DNA of 64,000 nt from Amycolatopsis sp. (GTDB lineage: Bacteria > Actinomycetota > Actinomycetes > Mycobacteriales > Pseudonocardiaceae): positions 32,921-96,920 of the forward strand of contig NZ_JAODNM010000064.1 in assembly GCF_025464955.1 (NCBI RefSeq). Reading direction: 5' to 3'. This document shows, one piece after another, positions 18,004 to 26,004 of the stretch. Numbering within the stretch: the first letter of the stretch is position 1; every line of letters starts with the position of its first letter. Below the pieces are notes generated by a model that saw only the letters and a list, made by a program, of their open reading frames with translations, did no database searches and was not told the origin of the DNA. Both the position numbers and the translations under genes were made by a program.

Positions 18004-18028
18004 ATACCTGACACAGGATGACAGGTAT
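18004..18028. promoter_or_regulatory. Candidate operator between WYL regulator and DUF3224 gene
   Basis: The short divergent gap contains CCTGACACAGG, a palindrome with CCTG/CAGG arms, followed at once by TGACAGG, which repeats half of it. A binding site for the adjacent WYL regulator is a reasonable guess from position alone. Confidence 0.35.
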
Positions 18029-18047
18029 ACCCGGCAAGGTGAGTCGC

Positions 18048-18443
18048 ATGGACAACACATTCAGCATGCAGAGCTGGGACGAGAAGATCGTCAGCGGTAT
18101 CGACGGCGCCCCGCGGGTGGCTCACGCGCACGCGACGATGAAGTACTCCGGCGTCATCGAGGGCACGTCGACCGTCGACTTCCTGCTGTTCTACGTCGGC
18201 GAAGGCTACGAAGGCGGCGGGCACACTGCGCCGGGTTTCGAGCGGATCGAGGGCAGCGTCGACGGTCGCAAAGGCAGCTTCGTCATCCGGCACGAGGTAG
18301 GTTTTGGTGCCAACGGGATCCACGGAACCTGGGAGGTCGTCGCGGGCTCCGGTTCGGACGAGCTGACCGGGCTCACCGGCACCGGCACGGTCGCCGCGAA
18401 GTCGGGGCAGGAAACGGTGTCGTACACCTGGCAGGAAGGCTGA
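18048..18443 (+). CDS. DUF3224 domain-containing protein
   Basis: A 131-residue soluble protein from an ATG at 18048 with AAGGTGAG upstream. It shows the DUF3224 beta-barrel pattern: an opening HATMKYSGVIEGTSTVDFLL, a central GFERIEGSVDGRKGSFVIRH, and a closing ELTGLTGTGTVAAKSG with a YTW end. The fold is related to allene-oxide-cyclase-like barrels; no enzymatic activity is established. It is divergent from a WYL regulator, probably its controller, and directly followed by the AlkZ-like gene (2-bp gap), so the two are likely co-transcribed. Confidence 0.88.
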   Translation: MDNTFSMQSWDEKIVSGIDGAPRVAHAHATMKYSGVIEGTSTVDFLLFYVGEGYEGGGHTAPGFERIEGSVDGRKGSFVIRHEVGFGANGIHGTWEVVAGSGSDELTGLTGTGTVAAKSGQETVSYTWQEG

Positions 18444-18445
18444 CC

Positions 18446-19558
18446 GTGGACCGCGAGCAGGTGCTGGCCTACCGGATCGCGGCGCAGGGTCTGCACCGCG
18501 ACGAGCCGGACGCGGCGAAGCTGACCGTGTTCGACCTCGGCGTGCAGGACAGCCCCCGCGACACCGCCCTGCTCGCACTGGCCGCCCGGCAGGACGCCGA
18601 CGTCACCGAACAGTCGCTTGTGGACGATCCGCGACTGGTCCTCGCCTGGACCCACCGCGGCGCACCGCATTTCCACCGCACCGAGGACCTGCCCGGCGTC
18701 ATCGCGGCGTTGATCCCGCTCGACGAGTCCGACGCGATGGCGCGGATGGCCTGGCAGCGCAAGCAAGTCGAGGCGGCCGGGATGACGGCGTCGGACATCC
18801 TGTTCACCGCCGCGCGGGCGATGCGCAAAGCCGTCGGCAAGACGATGACCAAAGGCACGGCGAGCACCGCGGTCACCAAGCTGGTGCCCGAGTCGTTTTC
18901 GTACTGGTGCCGGGGTTGCCAGGCGACGCACATCCTGGAGCAGCTCATGCGGCTGGCCGCGCCCCACGGCGGAATCCGGCTCGTCGCAGGCGCCTCCCCG
19001 GCGACGCTGACGCCGCTGGAAGGCCGGGCCGCGATCCGCACGAAACCGGACCCGGTCGCCGCGGCAAGGGTGATCACGCAGTACTTGCGCGTCCACGGAC
19101 CGGCGACGATGGCCGACGTCGCCGGGTTCGTCAACACCACAGGCGCGGCGCTGAAGCCGATCTGGCCGGACGACCTCGCCGAGGTCGACGTCGATGGCAA
19201 GCGTGTCCACCTGCCCGCGGAACACTTGGCAGAGCTGGAAAACCCACCCGAGCCCGACCTGGTCCGGCTCCTTCCGCCACTGGACCCGTTCCTCCAGTCG
19301 CGGGACCGCGCGCTGCTTTTGCCGGACAAGGCGCGGCAGAAAGAGGTCTGGAAGATCCTCGGCAACCCCGGGGTCGTCCTTGCCGAGGGCGGGATCGCCG
19401 GGACCTGGCGGGCCAAGGCGTCCGGCCGCAAACGCCTCGACTTCACCCTCACGACGTTCACCCCCCTCCCGCCCGCCACCCGCAATGCCGCCGAATCCGA
19501 GGCCGAGCGCGTGGCCACCACCCGCGGTTTTCCAGACTTGCGCGTCAGCTGGATTTAG
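18446..19558 (+). CDS. Winged-helix DNA-binding protein, AlkZ-like (HTH_42) family
   Basis: A 370-residue protein from a GTG at 18446 with GGAAGG upstream, two bases after the DUF3224 stop. It shows the tandem winged-helix architecture of the HTH_42 family (VLAYRIAAQGLHR at the N-terminus, VITQYLRVHGPATMADVAGF near residue 210, LLPPLDPFLQSRDRALL near 280). AlkZ members are DNA glycosylases for interstrand crosslinks and bulky lesions and often protect antibiotic producers. The catalytic QxQ or QxD motif of AlkZ is not obvious here, so it may be a divergent or non-catalytic member. Confidence 0.8.
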   Translation: MDREQVLAYRIAAQGLHRDEPDAAKLTVFDLGVQDSPRDTALLALAARQDADVTEQSLVDDPRLVLAWTHRGAPHFHRTEDLPGVIAALIPLDESDAMARMAWQRKQVEAAGMTASDILFTAARAMRKAVGKTMTKGTASTAVTKLVPESFSYWCRGCQATHILEQLMRLAAPHGGIRLVAGASPATLTPLEGRAAIRTKPDPVAAARVITQYLRVHGPATMADVAGFVNTTGAALKPIWPDDLAEVDVDGKRVHLPAEHLAELENPPEPDLVRLLPPLDPFLQSRDRALLLPDKARQKEVWKILGNPGVVLAEGGIAGTWRAKASGRKRLDFTLTTFTPLPPATRNAAESEAERVATTRGFPDLRVSWI

Positions 19559-19767
19559 CGCTCCCTGAAGTTCCAGGCATCGGCGTAGGACACGGTCAAG
19601 GTGGCTTTCACGACGTCCGAAACCTCGCGGGCCGGCCTCAGCAGTCACATCACCAGCAGCAGAGGCCCGACGCCAAGCCGACGCTTCGCCCGTCGCGAAA
19701 ATGAGCGGAAACTGTCGGTGGGGAATGAGAGGATCAAGGGGACAACGAGGAAACGGGGAGGAAAGCT

Positions 19768-19851
19768 ATGGGCACCAACGAAGAAGCGACGATCGGCACG
19801 GCCAGGTTCACCGGCCCTCAGGCTGCGGCGGCGGTCCGCAGGGCTCGGTGA
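19768..19851 (+). CDS. Possible 27-residue small protein
   Basis: A 27-codon ORF beginning MGTNEEATIG and ending VRRAR. Its ATG at 19768 is preceded by GGGGAGGAAAGCT, a near-ideal ribosome site at six bases. It lies in the 259-bp gap after the AlkZ-like gene and overlaps the 3' end of the chelatase gene on the opposite strand by 34 bases. No homologue is recognised. Only the strong Shine-Dalgarno sequence supports it. The rest of 19559-19767 shows no convincing gene. Confidence 0.28.
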   Translation: MGTNEEATIGTARFTGPQAAAAVRRAR

Positions 19852-20492
19852 TAGCGGCGTAGCACGAGGTCAGCTATGCCGGGGTGGGCGCCGAGCGGGG
19901 CGGCGCACACCCCGGCACCCGATTCGGTGACCCGGCGGTGGAACAAGCCGGGGGCGAGCAGCCAGGAAGCGACGGCGACCCTGCCGTGCGCTTGTTCGAC
20001 GATGTCCGCGACGGAAGGAGAAGCGGTGGCCGCATAACCCACCCGCACCGGGGTGCCCAAGCGCAGCGCGAGCGCGTGTGCCGCATTGTCCACATCGGAC
20101 AGTGCACGCGCGTCGTTGGATCCTGCTGCAGCGAGGACGACGTGATCGCTCTCGTGATAGCCAGCGGCGTAGAGCCGTTCGGCCATGACGTCGACGAGCT
20201 CACGCGCGGGCCCGAACGACTCCGCCATCAGCACGTTCCGGCGCTCGCTCGCTTCGACCTGCGCCGGAATGTCGGTGCGGACGTGATACCCCGAGGCAAG
20301 GAACGCGGGCACCACCACCACCGGCCCGCAGCCGAGGGATAGCGAGTCCAGGACCGTCGTCACGTCCGGTGCGCGGACGTCGGCGTAGGCCACCCGGACT
20401 TCGTAGCCGCGCGCACGTACCAGGGCGGCCAGGGCTTCGATCACGACGGCACCGGCCGGATCGCGCGTACCGTGCGCTGCCAGGACGATCAT
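19818..20492 (-). CDS. Sirohydrochlorin chelatase (CbiX/SirB type)
   Basis: A 224-residue protein. The N-terminus MIVLAAHGTRDP carries the chelatase metal-binding His of the HGS/HGT motif, and a duplicated half follows (VVVVPAFLASGYHVRTDIP, and VASWLLAPGLFH with a second His). The enzyme inserts Fe2+ into sirohydrochlorin to give sirohaem, the cofactor of NirB. It is the last gene of the narK-nirBD-nnaR operon and overlaps the nnaR stop region by four bases, consistent with supply of cofactor to nitrite reductase. Cobalt chelation for B12 cannot be excluded from sequence alone. Confidence 0.88.
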   Translation of the reverse strand: MIVLAAHGTRDPAGAVVIEALAALVRARGYEVRVAYADVRAPDVTTVLDSLSLGCGPVVVVPAFLASGYHVRTDIPAQVEASERRNVLMAESFGPARELVDVMAERLYAAGYHESDHVVLAAAGSNDARALSDVDNAAHALALRLGTPVRVGYAATASPSVADIVEQAHGRVAVASWLLAPGLFHRRVTESGAGVCAAPLGAHPGIADLVLRRYHRALRTAAAA

Positions 20493-21607
20493 GACTGCGA
20501 CCTTTCCACGGCGAGCCGATAGCCGCGTTTCACCACGGTCTGCACCAGCCGTCCTTCCCCCAGCGAGGTCCGGAGCCTGCCGATCGCCGTTTCCACAGCG
20601 TGCGCCTCGCCACCGCCAGGCAACGCCGACACCAGCTCCCGCCGCGAAACCACTCGCCCCGGCTCGGCCGCCAGCGCGCGCAGCAACGCCATCGGCGCCG
20701 GCGCGACGTCACACCACTGACCGTCCACAATGGCCGCCTGGCCGCGCAGCTCGATACACCGCCCCGCCGCGTGCAGCCGTGGCGAACGTTCAGCCAAGGA
20801 CTGCGTGACCGTCCGCGCGAGCGCACCGATCCTGGCTCGTTCCGGCTGCACGGTCGGAATGCCGAGCGCGGCGAGCGGGGCCGCGGTGATCGGCCCGACA
20901 CACGCCACCAGCACCCGCTCACTCAGCCCGTCGACCAGGCCCGCGAGCCTCCCAGTGCGCTTCGCCATGGCCAGCATGCTCGCCGCCGCGGGCGCGCTGG
21001 TGAACGGCATGGCGTCGATCGTGCCGTCGAGCACCGCGTCGATCAGCCTGTCCAGCGGACCCGGATCAGCGGGCCCGACCCATCGGTACACCGGGATCTC
21101 GATGACCTCGGCCCCGGCCGCGCGCAGTGAGTCCACGAAGTACGGCAGTGGCTCGCCGTGCAGCTGGACCGCGATCCGCAGGCCGTCCACCCCGGTGGTC
21201 AGCAGGTGCTGCAGCAGTTCGGCATTGCTCTCCGACGCCGGCGAGTACTCCTCCGAAAGCCCGGACGAACGAATCGCGCCCTTCGCCTTCGGCCCGCGCG
21301 CGAGCAGCGACGCCTGACCGATGCGATCGAGCAGCGCCTGCCCGATTCCCCAGTCCTCGGCTGCCTCGATCCAGCCGCGGAAGCCGATGCCGGTGGTCGC
21401 GACGACGGCGTCCACCCGCTCGTCCAGCAACCTGGTCGTCGCCGCGTGCAGGTCGGAGTCGTCGGCCAGCGGCACGATCCGGATCGCCGGCCCGTACCGC
21501 GCGGTCGCGCCCTTGCGCACGAGCAACGCGCCGAGCTCGTCAGCCCGGCGCGCGGCGGTGATGCCGATGACGAATCCGGCCAGCGGCAGCACACCCATTT
21601 CATTCAT
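20489..21607 (-). CDS. nnaR: NnaR-type nitrate assimilation regulator (HemD domain plus winged helix)
   Basis: A 372-residue protein from an ATG at 21607 overlapping the nirD stop (ATGA). Residues ~8-255 are a HEM4/uroporphyrinogen-III synthase domain (FVIGITAARRADEL, GIGFRGWIEAAEDWG). Residues ~280-370 are an OmpR/PhoB-type winged helix (EPGRVVSRRELVSAL, VETAIGRLRTSLGEG, VKRGYRLAV). This fusion is the hallmark of NnaR, known in Streptomyces and Mycobacterium as a GlnR partner that activates nitrate and nitrite assimilation genes. Its place inside the nirBD operon fits feed-forward control. A residual enzymatic role cannot be excluded. Confidence 0.87.
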   Translation of the reverse strand: MNEMGVLPLAGFVIGITAARRADELGALLVRKGATARYGPAIRIVPLADDSDLHAATTRLLDERVDAVVATTGIGFRGWIEAAEDWGIGQALLDRIGQASLLARGPKAKGAIRSSGLSEEYSPASESNAELLQHLLTTGVDGLRIAVQLHGEPLPYFVDSLRAAGAEVIEIPVYRWVGPADPGPLDRLIDAVLDGTIDAMPFTSAPAAASMLAMAKRTGRLAGLVDGLSERVLVACVGPITAAPLAALGIPTVQPERARIGALARTVTQSLAERSPRLHAAGRCIELRGQAAIVDGQWCDVAPAPMALLRALAAEPGRVVSRRELVSALPGGGEAHAVETAIGRLRTSLGEGRLVQTVVKRGYRLAVERSQS

Positions 21608-21948
21608 GGCAACTCCACATGCACCACTCCAGCCGTCACCCGCACGGCATACACCAGCACCCGCACCCCTGCGTCGTCCAGGCACACACCGGTGCGGAGG
21701 TCGAAGCGCTGCTTGTAGATCGGTGACGCGACCACCGGGGCACCTTCGCTGTCCCCGACGATCCCGCGCGCCAAGACCGCAGCACCACTGAACGGGTCTA
21801 TGTTGGACAGTCCGAAAAGGTCATCTTCCGACGGCCGGAAGATCGCCACCTGGACATCTTCGCCGAGCAGCGCGGCGACACCGCCACCGATCGGGATGGC
21901 CGTCACCGCGCATACCGCTGTCCACGTTCGCTCCATTGACAGGGTCAT
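21604..21948 (-). CDS. nirD: Nitrite reductase (NADH) small subunit
   Basis: A 114-residue Rieske-fold protein of the NirD type (WTAVCAVTAIPIGGGVAALL, FGLSNIDPFSGAAVLARGIV, VASPIYKQRFDLRTGVCLD). Like other NirD proteins it lacks the CxH...CxxH cluster ligands of true Rieske proteins. It forms the assimilatory NADH-nitrite reductase with NirB, reducing nitrite to ammonium in the cytoplasm. It overlaps nirB by four bases upstream and nnaR by four bases downstream. Confidence 0.94.
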   Translation of the reverse strand: MTLSMERTWTAVCAVTAIPIGGGVAALLGEDVQVAIFRPSEDDLFGLSNIDPFSGAAVLARGIVGDSEGAPVVASPIYKQRFDLRTGVCLDDAGVRVLVYAVRVTAGVVHVELP

Positions 21949-24461
21949 CGACTCGCGACCTCGGGCATGCCCAGCAAGACGGGCACGTTCTGCTCCCGCT
22001 CGGTGCGGAATGCGATGGTCGGATCGGGGGTACCCGGCGCGTTGACGAACGTACTGAACCGCGCCAGCTTCTCCGGGTCCTCAAGCACTCCGCGCCATTC
22101 GTCATGGTAGTCCTCGACGTGCTTGGCCATGGCCGCCTCCAGGTCTTCGCAGATGCCGAGACTGTCGTCCACGATCACCGCCCGCAGATGGTCCAGCCCG
22201 CCTTCCATCTCCTCGATCCAAGCCGCTGTGCGCTGCAGGCGGTCGGCGGTCCGGACGTAGAACATCAGGAACCGGTCGATGGTCCGGATCAGCGTCTCGG
22301 TGTCCACATCGGACACCAGAAGCTCGGCGTGGCGTGGCGTGATGCCCCCGTTACCGCCGACGTAGAGGTTCCAGCCGTTCTCCGTCGCGATGATGCCGAA
22401 GTCCTTGCTGCGGGCCTCCGCGCATTCACGCGCGCAGCCGGACACGCCGGACTTGATCTTGTGCGGCGACCGCAGCCCGCGGTACCTGAGCTCCAGCTCG
22501 ATCGCGAGCCCGACGCTGTCCTGAACGCCATAGCGGCACCACGTCGACCCGACACACGACTTCACTGTCCGCAATGCCTTGCCGTAGGCGTGTCCGGATT
22601 CGAACCCGGCGTCGACGAGCCGCCGCCAGATGTCCGGCAGCTGGTCGACGGTCGCACCGAACAGGTCGATCCGCTGTCCGCCGGTGATCTTGGTGTACAG
22701 CCCGAAATCCAGCGCGACCTGGGCGATGACCAACAGCTTCTCCGGCGTGATCTCGCCGCCCGGGATCCGCGGGACCACCGAGTACGTCCCGTTGCGCTGC
22801 ATGTTGGCGAGGTACTTGTCGTTCGTGTCCTGAAGAGTGGCTTGCTCGCCGCCGAGAATATGCCCGTTCCCCAGTGTCGCCAGGATCGACGCCGCCGCCG
22901 GCTTGCAGATCGCGCAGCCGAGTCCCTTGCCGTATCGGCGAATCAGCTCGCTGAACGTGGCAATGCGGGTCGCGCGGACGATCTCGAACAGCTCCGCGCG
23001 CGACTGCGGAAAGTGCTCGCACAGCGACTTCGACTGCTCGACCCCGCACGCCGCGAGCAGCTTGCCCAGCATCGGAACACAAGAGCCGCAAGCAGTTCCG
23101 GCGCGGGTGCACGCCTTGATCTTGCCGACCGAGTCGTTACCGCCTTCGGTGATCGCGGTGGTGATCGCACCCTTGGTCACCGCGTTGCAGGAACAGATCT
23201 GCGCTTCGCTCGGCAGCGCGTCGACACCAACGGCCGCACCGCCACCGGCCGGCGCGAGGATCGCTCCCGGGTCGGCGGGCAGCCGTCTGCCGACCAACGC
23301 CCGCAACGTGTTGTATTCGCTCGCATCGCCGACCAGCACCCCGCCGAGCAGCGTTCGCGTGTCGTCCGAGACCACGAGCTTCTTGTACGAACCGGCGACG
23401 GCGTCGTTGAACACCACCTCGAGCGAACCCTCGGTGGCCGCATGCGCGTCACCGAAACTGGCGACGTCGACGCCCATTAGCTTCAGCTTGGTCGAGGTGT
23501 CCGGCTCGGGGAAGGTGGCCGCGCTTCCGGTGAGCTGGGCCGCCACCACCTCCGCCATCGCGTAACCCGGCGCGACAATGCCGTACACACGGCCGTTGAC
23601 CGCCGCACATTCGCCGATGGCGTAGACGTTTTCGTCGCCGGTCCGGCACGAGGCGTCGACCGTGATCCCGCCCCGCGCGCCGACTTCGAGTCCACTGGCG
23701 CGGGCGAGGTCGTCACGGGGCCGGATCCCGGCCGAGAACACGACCAGGTCCAGGTCCAGCTCGGTGCCGTTGGCCAGCCGCGCGAAAAGCCGTTCGCCGT
23801 CGGCCTCGATGACCTCCGTCGACGTTCCCGTGTGGACGGAGACGTCGAGCGCGGTGATCAGCCGCCGCAGCAGACCGCCACCGCCCTCGTCGACCTGCAA
23901 CGGCATCAGGCGCGGTCCCATTTCGACCACGTGCGGCGACAAGCCCATGTCCCGCAGTGCTTTCGCCGCTTCAAGACCGAGCAGGCCACCACCCACGACC
24001 ATCGCGGCGCGCCGGCCTCGACCGGACTTGCCCGCCGCCGCCCGGATCGCGTCGAGGTCCTCGATCGTCCGGTAGACGAACACGCCCGGCAGGTCGTGCC
24101 CCTTGACCGGCGGAACGAACGGACGCGAGCCGGTCGCCAGCACCAGCGCGTCGTAGCCCTGCTCGAACCCGGCTTCCGTGACGACAACCCGGCGTTCACG
24201 GTCCACGGTGGTCACCGGGTCGCCGAGACGGAGTTCGACGTGCTCATCATGGGCGTAGTCGGCTCCCGGCAACGCCAGTTTCGCGGGGTCCCAACCGTCC
24301 ACATAGGACGTCAGGGCGACCCGATCGTAGGCCGGCCGAGGCTCCTCGGCCAGCACTACGATCCGCCACGCGCCCGCCGGGTCGTCCGCGCGAACGGCTT
24401 CGACGAGCCGATGCGCGACCATGCCATGCCCGACAACGACCAGCGTGCGCGTGTCTGGCAT
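21945..24461 (-). CDS. nirB: Assimilatory nitrite reductase (NADH) large subunit
   Basis: An 838-residue flavo-sirohaem enzyme of full family length. The N-terminal FAD/NADH domain begins VVVGHGMVAHRLVEA, with a second dinucleotide motif VVGGGLLGLEAAKAL. A BFD-like [2Fe-2S] domain has CSC and the later CGSC pair. The C-terminal sirohaem/[4Fe-4S] half carries CVGSTWC and SGVSGCAREC, the four cluster ligands. It reduces nitrite to ammonium with six electrons from NADH. It follows narK with one base of overlap and precedes nirD, nnaR and the sirohaem chelatase, so the operon includes transporter, enzyme, cofactor synthesis and regulator. Confidence 0.97.
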   Translation of the reverse strand: MPDTRTLVVVGHGMVAHRLVEAVRADDPAGAWRIVVLAEEPRPAYDRVALTSYVDGWDPAKLALPGADYAHDEHVELRLGDPVTTVDRERRVVVTEAGFEQGYDALVLATGSRPFVPPVKGHDLPGVFVYRTIEDLDAIRAAAGKSGRGRRAAMVVGGGLLGLEAAKALRDMGLSPHVVEMGPRLMPLQVDEGGGGLLRRLITALDVSVHTGTSTEVIEADGERLFARLANGTELDLDLVVFSAGIRPRDDLARASGLEVGARGGITVDASCRTGDENVYAIGECAAVNGRVYGIVAPGYAMAEVVAAQLTGSAATFPEPDTSTKLKLMGVDVASFGDAHAATEGSLEVVFNDAVAGSYKKLVVSDDTRTLLGGVLVGDASEYNTLRALVGRRLPADPGAILAPAGGGAAVGVDALPSEAQICSCNAVTKGAITTAITEGGNDSVGKIKACTRAGTACGSCVPMLGKLLAACGVEQSKSLCEHFPQSRAELFEIVRATRIATFSELIRRYGKGLGCAICKPAAASILATLGNGHILGGEQATLQDTNDKYLANMQRNGTYSVVPRIPGGEITPEKLLVIAQVALDFGLYTKITGGQRIDLFGATVDQLPDIWRRLVDAGFESGHAYGKALRTVKSCVGSTWCRYGVQDSVGLAIELELRYRGLRSPHKIKSGVSGCARECAEARSKDFGIIATENGWNLYVGGNGGITPRHAELLVSDVDTETLIRTIDRFLMFYVRTADRLQRTAAWIEEMEGGLDHLRAVIVDDSLGICEDLEAAMAKHVEDYHDEWRGVLEDPEKLARFSTFVNAPGTPDPTIAFRTEREQNVPVLLGMPEVASR

Positions 24462-25840
24462 CAGACCTCAGCCCCGGCGATCGCCAGTCCTCGCTTGCTC
24501 GTCTCCGCGGCGGGTTTGCGCAGGTAGACAGCCCAGGTCACGACGAAACACAGGCCGTAGAAGATCAGGAACCCGACGAACGCGGGCACCCCGCTCTTGG
24601 CGTCGGCGAACGACTGCCGGAACGCGAGATTGATGAACAGCCCGCCGAGCGCACCGATCGCGCCTGCCAAACCGATGAGCGCACCGGACAGCTTGCGCGC
24701 CTTGAGCAGTTCCAGCGCCTCGTCCGCGCCTTCCGCGATCGCGGCCTTGGCCTTCACCCGGAAGATCGCCGGGATCATCTTGTAGGTCGAACCGTTGCCG
24801 ACTCCGGTCAGCACGAACAGCACGATGAACGCGATCGTGAACAGTGCCAGGGACTTGCTGTTCGACGCCACGATCAGCACGAGCGTGGCGACGGCCATGC
24901 CGACGAACGTGAAGAACGTGACCTTCGCACCGCCGAGGCGGTCGGCCAGCCAGCCGCCGACCGGACGCGAGAACGAGCCGAGCAGCGGGCCGAGGAACGT
25001 CACCGCGGCCGCCTGCAGCGGTGTCCGGCCGAACTGGTTCTGCAGGACGAGACCGAAGGCGAAACTGAAGCCGATGAACGAACCGAAGGTGCCGATGTAG
25101 AGAAACGACATCACCCAGCTGTGTGCGTCCTTGACGACCTCACGCATGCCCTTGTTATCGGCCCGCACCGTGGAGAGATTGTCCATGAACTGCGCCGCGC
25201 ACACTGCGGCGATGACGATCAGCGGGATGTAGATGTAGAGCACGATCCGCGGGGCGGTGGCACCGGCGGTGCCGATGATCAGCAGCCCGACCAGCTGGAT
25301 CGCCGCGACCCCCAGGTTCCCGCCACCGGCGTTGAGACCCAGCGCCATGCCCTTGGCCTTCTCCGGGTAGAAGGTGTTGATGTTGGTCATCGACGACGCG
25401 AAGTTCCCGCCACCGACACCACCGAACGCGGCCACGATCAGGAAGGTGCCCAGGGAGGTGCCCGGCTGCATCACGATCGCGGCGGCCACCGTCGGGATCA
25501 GCAGCAGCAGCGCGCTGATGATTGTCCAGTTGCGGCCGCCGAACTTGGCGACGGCGAAGCTGTAGGGCAGGCGCAGGATCGACCCGACCAGCGTCGGCGT
25601 CGAGACCAGCAGGAACTTGTCCGACGCCGAGAGGCCGAACTTCGGGCCCATGAACAGGACCATCACCGACCACAGGCTCCAGATCGAGAAGCCGATGTGC
25701 TCGGAGAAGATGGAGAACCAGAGGTTCCGGTTGGCGATCTTCTTGCCGGTCGACTCCCAGAACCCGGCGTCCTCGGGCTCCCAGTGGTCGATCCAGTGCT
25801 TTCCCGAGTGCTGGACTTGGGGTGCGGCGTCGGCGGTCAT
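24461..25840 (-). CDS. narK: Nitrate/nitrite MFS transporter
   Basis: A 459-residue, 12-helix major facilitator of the NNP (nitrate-nitrite porter) family. The NNP signature is present (GVGGGNFASSMTNINTFYPE) and the second-half glycine-rich motif appears as GGNLGVAAIQLVGLLIIGT. It would import nitrate or exchange nitrate for nitrite at the inner membrane. It heads the nitrite reductase operon and ends one base into nirB. No assimilatory nitrate reductase gene is seen in this window, so its partner must be encoded elsewhere. A candidate GlnR box lies ~78-93 bp upstream. Confidence 0.94.
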   Translation of the reverse strand: MTADAAPQVQHSGKHWIDHWEPEDAGFWESTGKKIANRNLWFSIFSEHIGFSIWSLWSVMVLFMGPKFGLSASDKFLLVSTPTLVGSILRLPYSFAVAKFGGRNWTIISALLLLIPTVAAAIVMQPGTSLGTFLIVAAFGGVGGGNFASSMTNINTFYPEKAKGMALGLNAGGGNLGVAAIQLVGLLIIGTAGATAPRIVLYIYIPLIVIAAVCAAQFMDNLSTVRADNKGMREVVKDAHSWVMSFLYIGTFGSFIGFSFAFGLVLQNQFGRTPLQAAAVTFLGPLLGSFSRPVGGWLADRLGGAKVTFFTFVGMAVATLVLIVASNSKSLALFTIAFIVLFVLTGVGNGSTYKMIPAIFRVKAKAAIAEGADEALELLKARKLSGALIGLAGAIGALGGLFINLAFRQSFADAKSGVPAFVGFLIFYGLCFVVTWAVYLRKPAAETSKRGLAIAGAEV

Positions 25841-25917
25841 GCTGGTGTCCCTCCCTTTCCGGTGGTCGGCTCAGGAAGGGACGCTAAGGACGGGGTGTTA
25901 CCTCAAAACGCCTGAAT

Positions 25918-25933
25918 GTTTCCGGCAGTTGAC
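25918..25933 (-). promoter_or_regulatory. Candidate GlnR box upstream of narK
   Basis: On the minus strand the sequence reads GTCAA-ctgccg-GAAAC, which matches the actinobacterial GlnR consensus gTnAc-n6-GaAAc except at one base. It lies about 78-93 bp before the narK start. GlnR is the global nitrogen regulator that activates nitrate and nitrite assimilation genes in actinobacteria, and NnaR is encoded in the same operon. A further GTAAC lies 16 bp downstream but lacks a good second half. Confidence 0.55.
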
Positions 25934-25982
25934 AAAGGGCACCGAAATCCCCGTCCACGCGGTGAGATGCGCGCCGACTCCC

Positions 25983-26001
25983 GCAACTCGCCGTCGACTT
26001 G
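25983..26001. repeat. GCAACTCG palindrome family, left half only
   Basis: GCAACTCGCCGTCGACTTG is the left half of the perfect 52-bp palindrome found at 53344-53395. It stops three bases from the stop codon of the TIGR02569 gene. The complementary right half lies at 27276-27292, after the moeZ stop. Confidence 0.65.
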
Positions 26002-26004
26002 AGC

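Noticed and set aside
19559..19640. Short minus-strand frame reading AREVSDVVKATLTVSY and ending before the AlkZ-like stop
   Set aside because: It lacks a usable start codon and a recognised family; it might be a gene remnant but evidence is too thin.
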